From positions 1-34,939 of the forward strand of contig MFKY01000034.1 of assembly GCA_001781175.1 (NCBI GenBank): a stretch of DNA of 34,939 nt, read 5' to 3'. The DNA is from Candidatus Kaiserbacteria bacterium RIFCSPHIGHO2_01_FULL_55_37 (GTDB lineage Bacteria; Patescibacteriota; Minisyncoccia; Phycocordibacterales; UBA2100). Positions within the stretch are counted from its first letter, which is position 1, and the number at the start of each line of letters is the position of its first letter. The position numbers were made by a program, and so were the translations under genes. The notes under the pieces were generated by a model. The model had not been told where the DNA came from. It made no database searches and worked only from the letters and a program-made list of their open reading frames with translations. Positions 31,135 through 34,939 of this stretch are shown one piece after another.

Positions 31135-31170
31135 CACCATTTCTATGTCAGAAACTTCTAACGGGGTGTA
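31058..31170 (+). promoter_or_regulatory. Paired-arm 5' element, lexA copy
   Basis: ACCCCGTTAGAAGT (31061-31074) is the exact reverse complement of ACTTCTAACGGGGT (31154-31167), with a 79-nt loop. At the RNA level the helix extends outward by U-G, G-U and U-A pairs (31058-31060 with 31168-31170), reaching into the leader ATG. The lexA start codon is in the loop, 6 nt before the right arm, which encodes T-S-N-G-V. Confidence 0.75.
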
Positions 31171-31732
31171 CGAGACCTACAAAACCGCCGTCGTTTCTTT
31201 CTACAAGAAGCACCGCCGCATGCCCGGCTACAAAGAAATAATGCAGCTTACGGGATTCCGTTCCAAAAATGCCGTCTTCAAACTCATCGCGAAAATGGTG
31301 CAGGACGGCGTCGTTGTGAAAGACAAGAGCGGCCGCATCACACCGGGCAGACTGGCCGCGGGTGTCCGGTTGCTCGGCGTCGTTGAGGCGGGATTTCCTT
31401 CTGCGGCCGAGGAAGAGCTTCTGGACGTGATGGATTTCGACGAATACCTGGTGCCCAACAAAGAGTCCACCTACATTCTCAAGGTGAAGGGAGACTCGAT
31501 GATAGATGCGGGCATACATCCCGGCGATATGGTCATCGTCGAGCGCAAGGCCACGTACAAGCCGGGACAGATTGTCGTCGCGATGATAGACGGCGAGTAT
31601 ACGATGAAGTACCTGCGCAAAAAAGACGGCGAGCATTTTCTCGAGCCCGCCAACGCCAAATACAAGCCCATCTATCCGCGCGAATCGTTCCGTATCGAAG
31701 CGGTGGTTACCGCCGTCGTGCGCAAATACTAG
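31145..31732 (+). CDS. lexA: LexA repressor
   Basis: Self-cleaving SOS repressor. From the ATG at 31145 the protein has 195 residues. The N-terminal winged-helix region is KHRRMPGYKEIMQLTGFRSK, followed by a peptidase S24 domain. The cleavage site is Ala82-Gly83 in VVEAGFPSA, the catalytic Ser118 is in VKGDSMIDAGI, and Lys155 is in EYTMKYL. The Ser-Lys spacing of 37 equals that of E. coli LexA. The listed ORF starts 39 codons earlier; that stretch is the leader in another frame. polY follows after one base, so repressor and mutagenic polymerase form one SOS unit. Confidence 0.92.
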   Translation: MSETSNGVYETYKTAVVSFYKKHRRMPGYKEIMQLTGFRSKNAVFKLIAKMVQDGVVVKDKSGRITPGRLAAGVRLLGVVEAGFPSAAEEELLDVMDFDEYLVPNKESTYILKVKGDSMIDAGIHPGDMVIVERKATYKPGQIVVAMIDGEYTMKYLRKKDGEHFLEPANAKYKPIYPRESFRIEAVVTAVVRKY

Positions 31733-31733
31733 T

Positions 31734-33056
31734 ATGTGGGGCGCCTCCGGTTCGTTCCCGCGCGCGATTTTGCACGTGGACGGCGACTCTTTCTTCGCCT
31801 CCTGCGAGATCGCGAGAAATCCGAAGCTTCGCGGTAAGCCCGTCATTACGGGGCGCGAGCGCGGCATCGTCTCAGCGATGACATACGGCGTGAAGGCGCG
31901 CGGAGTGAAGCGCGGCATGATACTTTCGGAGGCGCGGAAAATCTGCCCCGATGCGGTCATCTTGCCGTCGGATTACGAGACGTACTCGCTCTTCTCGGAG
32001 CGTATGTATGAGATAGTCCGCCGCTACACCCCCACAGTGGAAGAGTACTCCATTGATGAATGCTTTGCCGACCTTACGGGACTGCGCCGCACGCTGCGCA
32101 TGGGTTACCAAGAAATGGCGGCCGCCATCAAAGGGGACCTGCAACGCGAGCTCGGCATCACTTTTTCGCTCGGGCTCTCCGCCACAAAGGTCTTGGCGAA
32201 GCTCGGCTCCAAATGGAAAAAGCCCGACGGACTTACCGCCATTCCTCTGCGGGATGCGCGCGCGTATCTGGCGAAAACAAAGACGGAGAGCGTCTGGGGT
32301 ATCGGCCACAACACCGCCGCGTATTTGCAAAAATTCGGCATAGAAACCGCGCTCCAATTCGCCGACCGCGATGAGGCGTGGGTGCGCAAAATGGTCTCCA
32401 AGCCCTATTTCGAGCTTTGGAAAGAGCTGAACGGGGAAGTCGTGCTGGAGCTGACCACAGAGCACAAATCCACCTACCGCTCCATACAAAAGACGAAGAC
32501 CTTCACGCCGCCTTCGAAGGACCGGGATTTCGTCTTTTCGCAGCTTTCCAAAAACGTCGAGAACGCATGTATCAAGGCGCGCAGGTGGAATCTCGCTACG
32601 ACCGAAATAGTATTTTTTCTCAAGACGCAGGATTTCCATTATCATGCCTGCGAAGTGAAGCTCTCCAATGCGACGAACGTCCCGCAGGACATCATGCGCG
32701 CGGTGTCGGAATATTTTGCTAAGACTTATCGCACAAACGTTTTGTATCGTACGACGGGAGTCACGCTGCTGAAGCTCCGCGACGCCGCCTCGGCCCAGCT
32801 CGACCTCTTCGGTGCGGCGACGAAAACTGAAGGGTTGCAGTACGTGTTCAAGAGTGTGGACGAACTTTGCGAGCGCTACGGCAAGCATGCCGTATTCCTC
32901 GGCTCGAGCTTCCATGCGATGACCCCGCAGGACAGCAAGCTGCCTACGGGGCAGGCCCACTTGCGCAACGAACCTCCTACTCGGCACAGAAATCTTTTCA
33001 AAGGAGAAAATTCCAGGCGACGACTGGGGCTCCCTATGCTCGGCGAAGTGTCGTAA
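31734..33056 (+). CDS. Y-family DNA polymerase (DinB/UmuC-like)
   Basis: Translesion polymerase. The 440-residue protein has the catalytic blocks AILHVDGDSFFASCEIARNP and YSIDECFADLTGLRRTLRMG with the expected acidic residues, and the thumb segment SLGLSATKVLAKLGSKWKKP. The little-finger region continues to about residue 350, followed by QLDLFG, which resembles a beta-clamp binding motif (QLxLF). Placement one base after lexA resembles umuDC-type operons; here full-length LexA takes the UmuD position. It could be Pol IV or a UmuC-type enzyme. Confidence 0.92.
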   Translation: MWGASGSFPRAILHVDGDSFFASCEIARNPKLRGKPVITGRERGIVSAMTYGVKARGVKRGMILSEARKICPDAVILPSDYETYSLFSERMYEIVRRYTPTVEEYSIDECFADLTGLRRTLRMGYQEMAAAIKGDLQRELGITFSLGLSATKVLAKLGSKWKKPDGLTAIPLRDARAYLAKTKTESVWGIGHNTAAYLQKFGIETALQFADRDEAWVRKMVSKPYFELWKELNGEVVLELTTEHKSTYRSIQKTKTFTPPSKDRDFVFSQLSKNVENACIKARRWNLATTEIVFFLKTQDFHYHACEVKLSNATNVPQDIMRAVSEYFAKTYRTNVLYRTTGVTLLKLRDAASAQLDLFGAATKTEGLQYVFKSVDELCERYGKHAVFLGSSFHAMTPQDSKLPTGQAHLRNEPPTRHRNLFKGENSRRRLGLPMLGEVS

Positions 33057-33093
33057 GGCAACGATGTGGACACGCCCACGGATTTCATATTAA

Positions 33094-33294
33094 ATGCCGT
33101 TAGCCCTTGTACGTATGGGCCAACCTGAAAGGACGGTGAGTCCGGCAACAGCAGTTGAATGGGGCCTCATTGCACTGGGTATTTTCATCGCAATCGTCGC
33201 AGTGATGAATGCGTTAACCTGCGACGGCACAAACGAGCTTGGCAAGATCTTTGGCGCCAAGCCCGCGGTTTGCCAAGACGTGGATGCCCGTTGA
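33094..33294 (+). CDS. Small Flp-pilin-like membrane protein
   Basis: A 66-residue ORF (59 from the alternative ATG at 33115) with one hydrophobic helix. The stretch SPATAVEWGLIALGIFIAIV resembles the Flp/Fap pilin N-terminus, in which an invariant Glu at position 5 is followed by an aromatic residue and GLI. The downstream NALTCDGTNELGKIF also fits the Flp pattern. The usual processing Gly before the helix is not obvious. No secretion ATPase or TadV peptidase is in the window. A strong hairpin terminator follows, which supports a real transcript. Confidence 0.5.
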   Translation: MPLALVRMGQPERTVSPATAVEWGLIALGIFIAIVAVMNALTCDGTNELGKIFGAKPAVCQDVDAR

Positions 33295-33334
33295 ACAAGC
33301 GCGTCGCGCTTTCAAGGCCCCCAGATGAGAAGAA

Positions 33335-33371
33335 ATGTTTCCGCACCGCTTCGGACAGCGGTGCGGGACAT
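33335..33371 (+). terminator. Strong hairpin terminator, possibly bidirectional
   Basis: CCGCACCGCT and AGCGGTGCGG form a perfect 10-bp stem around TCGGAC. Outer ATGT/ACAT pairs extend it, and CTTTATATA follows. It ends the Flp-like transcript and may also end any minus-strand transcript of the 33426-33670 region. Confidence 0.75.
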
Positions 33372-33425
33372 CTTTATATACAAAAGGAATGAAGTCCAAC
33401 TCCCCCGGATTTTGGGGATTTTAGC

Positions 33426-33665
33426 TCATAGGGGAGGTGGGTCGACGTAAAGCTTGACCGGATTCGGGAAAACGCCCGAGATGGGGTTTGGGGGAGCCGG
33501 CGGCCCGGCGAACGGTCCTGAGGCTGTTTTGACCTCGTATACGGGTCCAGGACGCGCGGGGATAGCAGCGGGCGTGGATTGGTGCGTGGCTGCGGCCGAC
33601 TCAGCCGGATGCCTTATTTGTACGTAGCTATACGTCGCAAAAGATATATTGTGCGACGTTGGAAA
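33426..33665 (-). pseudogene. Start-less Pro/Ala-rich reading frame, possible gene remnant
   Basis: On the minus strand 79 sense codons run open from an upstream stop to TGA, reading SFATYSYVQIRHPAESAAAT, then ASGPFAGPPAPPNPISGVFP and a terminal VKLYVDPPPL. No ATG, GTG or TTG occurs in the frame, so the ORF track misses it. Composition is plausible for the tail of an exported protein. A TATAAT lies directly at its 5' edge. It could be a decayed C-terminal fragment, or chance within a noncoding RNA. Confidence is low. Confidence 0.25.
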
Positions 33666-33670
33666 TTATA
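33632..33670 (-). promoter_or_regulatory. Minus-strand TATAAT followed by a strong 5' hairpin
   Basis: TATAAT (33670-33665) is followed at the expected start site by ACGTCGCA/TGCGACGT, a perfect 8-bp stem with a 12-nt AT-rich loop (33659-33652 and 33639-33632). Together with the hairpin at 33335-33371 this delimits a possible noncoding RNA of about 320 nt. It does not show tmRNA or RNase P RNA landmarks. No proper -35 is seen at 17 nt. Confidence 0.3.
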
Positions 33671-33793
33671 GAACTCGGCTAGCCTAGACCACATTAGACC
33701 ACTGCCCTGTCAAGACTCATCGCCCAAAATTTTCTTGGAAGATTCTCCGGCTTGTTTCGTTTTGTGTCGTGCATCTGAAATATTTCCCCGCAG

Positions 33794-33838
33794 AAAATAC
33801 CCGGTAGTTATTTACCACTTCCCTGTTCGGGGTATTTT
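33794..33838 (-). terminator. Nested inverted repeat downstream of the exonuclease gene
   Basis: AAAATACCC (33794-33802) pairs with GGGTATTTT (33830-33838), and GGTA/TACC forms an inner stem. It lies about 50 nt past the exonuclease stop on the minus strand with A/T tails, so it is probably its terminator. Confidence 0.5.
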
Positions 33839-33889
33839 AGAGGAAAGCACCTTATGCCTGACCTACCCCCTATCCCCCCTTCTTCATCT

Positions 33890-34483
33890 CTATGCCTTCC
33901 AGGGTATCTCGAATTGTGCGAATTCGGGCAAGAGTTTTCTGCCGTAGAGCAGACGCGCGATGACTTCCGCGTGTGAGAGCGCGCCGGTGAGTGCGTTGTG
34001 CGGCGATGGCTCCTCGGGAATGCCGCAGTAGTTGAGGACCGCGTCGAGATTGAGCGCCGAGCGGTGGTACTTTACCGGCGGCTGCAGGCCTTTGTGTATC
34101 ATGTGCATAAAACACATCGTGTGCGTGTCGAGTGTGCGGTGCGCGAACGGCCAGTTGGTATGCCCGGCGCGCTCGGCGGCTTCTTTCAGAAAGTCGCGGT
34201 CGAACGATACGTTCTGTCCGGCAAATGTCCGCTCCTCCACGCCCTCGCTCCAATGCAGGAATGCGTGCGTGAGATCGGCCTCACTCGGCTTGCTTTGGTC
34301 CGTAACCTGCTCGCGGGTAAAGCCGTTCACCGCGAGCGCCTCATCCATGATGTGTGCGCCGTCCCACACTTTGCACTCCATATAGAAACGATTCGTAGGA
34401 TTCGCGAGGTCGAGTGCGCCAAGACTCACAATAGAGTGAATCTTCGGTTCCACGCCCGTTGCTTCGACATCGAGGACTATCAT
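33890..34483 (-). CDS. DnaQ-like (DEDD) 3'-5' exonuclease with altered third motif
   Basis: The 197-residue protein has exonuclease motif I in MIVLDVEATGVEP (Asp and Glu present) and motif II in FAGQNVSFDRDFLKEAAERA (Asp present). The motif III region is PSPHNALTGALSHAEVIARL. His is there, but the Asp normally five residues after it is Gly, so the last metal ligand is missing or displaced. It may be inactive, use another acid, or be a structural homologue. The start at 34483 is chosen over the longer ORF because TACAAT lies 7 nt upstream. It could act in DNA proofreading or RNA trimming. Confidence 0.8.
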   Translation of the reverse strand: MIVLDVEATGVEPKIHSIVSLGALDLANPTNRFYMECKVWDGAHIMDEALAVNGFTREQVTDQSKPSEADLTHAFLHWSEGVEERTFAGQNVSFDRDFLKEAAERAGHTNWPFAHRTLDTHTMCFMHMIHKGLQPPVKYHRSALNLDAVLNYCGIPEEPSPHNALTGALSHAEVIARLLYGRKLLPEFAQFEIPWKA

Positions 34484-34496
34484 GGGTGCTATTGTA
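34481..34496 (-). promoter_or_regulatory. Leaderless promoter -10 of the exonuclease gene
   Basis: On the minus strand TACAAT ends 7 nt before the ATG at 34483. The box sits between this gene and the stop of the Ada-like gene. No Shine-Dalgarno. Confidence 0.6.
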
Positions 34497-34503
34497 GCGT
34501 GGA

Positions 34504-34872
34504 TTATTGCGGCGCCAAACCCTTGCATCCCTTGGCGGATGAGTACCCCGCCCTGCGGGCAGCTGCCTCACTTTCGAACCACACTTTACCGGCGGGGCTG
34601 ATCTTACCTGCACCGGTACACCACGGATAGTAGTAGACTGTGCCGCCCCGTGCCGCCACGAGGAGGCCACCGGGGGCTAACGCACTTGGTCTTGCATCCA
34701 TTGGGGCCTCAATGATAGAGACGAGCGGTTTAGCTTCTTCCAAGGCCGAAAGACGGCCGAGGCCAAAGGAGGCCAAGGTGACCAAAAAAATGATAACTAC
34801 GACACCCCACTCAGCTACCCATTGCCCGCCCAAAACCTTGATTTTTAGATACGATTCGTGTATATTCTGCAT
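34504..34872 (-). CDS. Membrane-anchored protein with an Ada-type metal-binding module
   Basis: The 122-residue product has one N-terminal transmembrane helix (about 21-39, AEWGVVVIIFLVTLASFGLG). A linker leads to a C-terminal domain, VAARGGTVYYYPWCTGAGKI followed by WFESEAAARRAGYSSAKGCKGL. The latter resembles the metal-binding module of Ada and similar add-on domains: a Tyr/Phe-Pro-Trp-Cys turn, W-F-x-S-x-x-x-A, and a closing C-K-G-L. Only two cysteines are visible in place of the four zinc ligands of Ada, so metal binding is uncertain. The helix would place the domain outside the membrane. Function unknown. Confidence 0.6.
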   Translation of the reverse strand: MQNIHESYLKIKVLGGQWVAEWGVVVIIFLVTLASFGLGRLSALEEAKPLVSIIEAPMDARPSALAPGGLLVAARGGTVYYYPWCTGAGKISPAGKVWFESEAAARRAGYSSAKGCKGLAPQ

Positions 34873-34886
34873 GTTAGTTAATCATA
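34870..34886 (-). promoter_or_regulatory. Leaderless promoter -10 of the Ada-like gene
   Basis: On the minus strand TATGAT ends 8 nt before the ATG at 34872. It overlaps the region upstream of rpmA, so the two genes share a very short divergent control region of 27 nt. Confidence 0.5.
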
Positions 34887-34899
34887 CAACGACAGCAAT

Positions 34900-34939
34900 A
34901 TGGCACATACAAAAGCCGGGGGAACAGCGCATAACCTGA
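34900..34939 (+). CDS. rpmA: 50S ribosomal protein L27, first 13 codons
   Basis: The last 40 bases read MAHTKAGGTAHNL, which matches the conserved L27 N-terminus (MAHKKAGGSS-type) and runs off the window edge. The N-terminus of L27 reaches the peptidyl-transferase centre. rplU, the usual upstream neighbour, is absent; the divergent Ada-like gene is there instead. The listed ORF that starts at 34640 is in a different frame and is unrelated. Confidence 0.8.
   Translation, partial: MAHTKAGGTAHNL

Larger units (their letters stand above)
33380..33889. other. Gene-poor stretch
   Basis: Roughly 500 bases without a convincing protein gene. It holds the start-less frame and hairpin described separately, a nested inverted repeat at 33794-33838, and a short direct repeat TAGACCACAT/TAGACCACTG near 33685-33705. 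The plus-strand ORF at 33735 looks spurious (no start signals, atypical composition). Confidence 0.6.

Noticed and set aside
31028-31144. N-terminal extension of LexA from GTG 31028
   Set aside because: It would begin inside the SOS palindrome upstream of the predicted transcript start, and the stretch has no similarity to LexA.
5323-31167. Paired GTTAGA/TCTAAC arms as integron attC sites
   Set aside because: attC sites run from RYYYAAC to GTTRRRY; here the order is reversed (GTTAGA first, TCTAAC second), no cassette ORF follows and no integrase is seen.
5323-31167. Paired arms as a simple MITE or insertion-sequence remnant
   Set aside because: The loops share no sequence, there are no target-site duplications, and the arms covary instead of staying identical. 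A palindromic-element origin is kept only as an alternative in the finding.
33335-33670. tmRNA or RNase P RNA
   Set aside because: No tmRNA alanine-acceptor ends or tag frame, and no GAGGAAAGTCC-type RNase P core on either strand.
33735-33947. ORF MEDSPACFVLCRASEIF...
   Set aside because: It runs through the exonuclease terminator region and into the exonuclease 3' end, has no start signals and has atypical composition.

Overview
This window looks like a chromosomal segment of a Candidate Phyla Radiation (Patescibacteria) bacterium, most likely of the Parcubacteria/Paceibacteria type. The evidence is indirect: core genes are compact and tightly overlapping; AlaRS ends right after its editing domain; AspRS lacks the bacterial GAD insertion; a PilM/FtsA-like protein is paired with a baseplate-J-like membrane protein; and many small membrane proteins have no recognisable family. 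GC is moderately high for that group (judged by eye). No rRNA, tRNA, CRISPR array, transposase or phage gene was seen.

Layout. 1-4.9 kb: 3' part of alaS, an accessory membrane gene with its own terminator, then the FtsA/PilM-like and baseplate-J-like genes. 5.0-9.2 kb: translation and transcription operon infA-rpmJ-rpsM-rpsK-rpsD-rpoA-rplQ-rplM-rpsI. 9.3-13.6 kb: chaperones grpE, dnaK and dnaJ, with a diverged second copy of the dnaK tail and a small accessory membrane gene between dnaK and dnaJ. 13.6-17.1 kb: membrane protein, SpeD-family pyruvoyl decarboxylase, small membrane protein, homospermidine-synthase-like enzyme and a convergent EamA transporter. 17.2-23.7 kb: orphan sensor kinase, trpS, aspS, scpA, scpB and a D-Ala-D-Ala carboxypeptidase. 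23.8-30.4 kb: mraY-ftsW, an inverted accessory gene, then murG-gltX-M23 peptidase. 30.3-34.9 kb: a transglutaminase-like protein, lexA-polY under an SOS-type operator, a Flp-pilin-like small protein, a gene-poor stretch with hairpins, a DnaQ-like exonuclease, an Ada-type zinc-site membrane protein, and the first codons of rpmA.

Three patterns go beyond ordinary annotation. (1) A recurrent 5' element: paired arms of about 14 nt (left consensus ACCCCGTTAGAAG, right its complement) enclose 52-79 nt and sit exactly at the starts of rpmJ, aspS, scpA and lexA. The arm tips covary, and the scpA copy is held by G-U wobbles, which points to an RNA hairpin. In three copies the left arm lies in codons 2-6 of a 23-25 aa leader ORF beginning M-x-P-V-R, which ends at the start of the real gene. 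In three copies the right arm encodes S-N-G-V at the protein N-terminus. (2) Leaderless architecture: at many transcription-unit starts a -10 box lies 6-8 nt upstream of the ATG, with no Shine-Dalgarno. (3) By contrast, three unrecognised genes (1582, 12060, 26468) have classical -35/-10 promoters with 17-nt spacing, 5' leaders of about 27-36 nt and strong Shine-Dalgarno sequences, so they look like a separate class of accessory gene.

Functionally most genes serve core information processing, protein folding, septal peptidoglycan synthesis and division. SpeD plus the homospermidine-synthase-like gene suggests a short polyamine route. LexA-PolY forms a compact mutagenic SOS unit. All functional calls rest on reading the translated sequences; no database search was possible.
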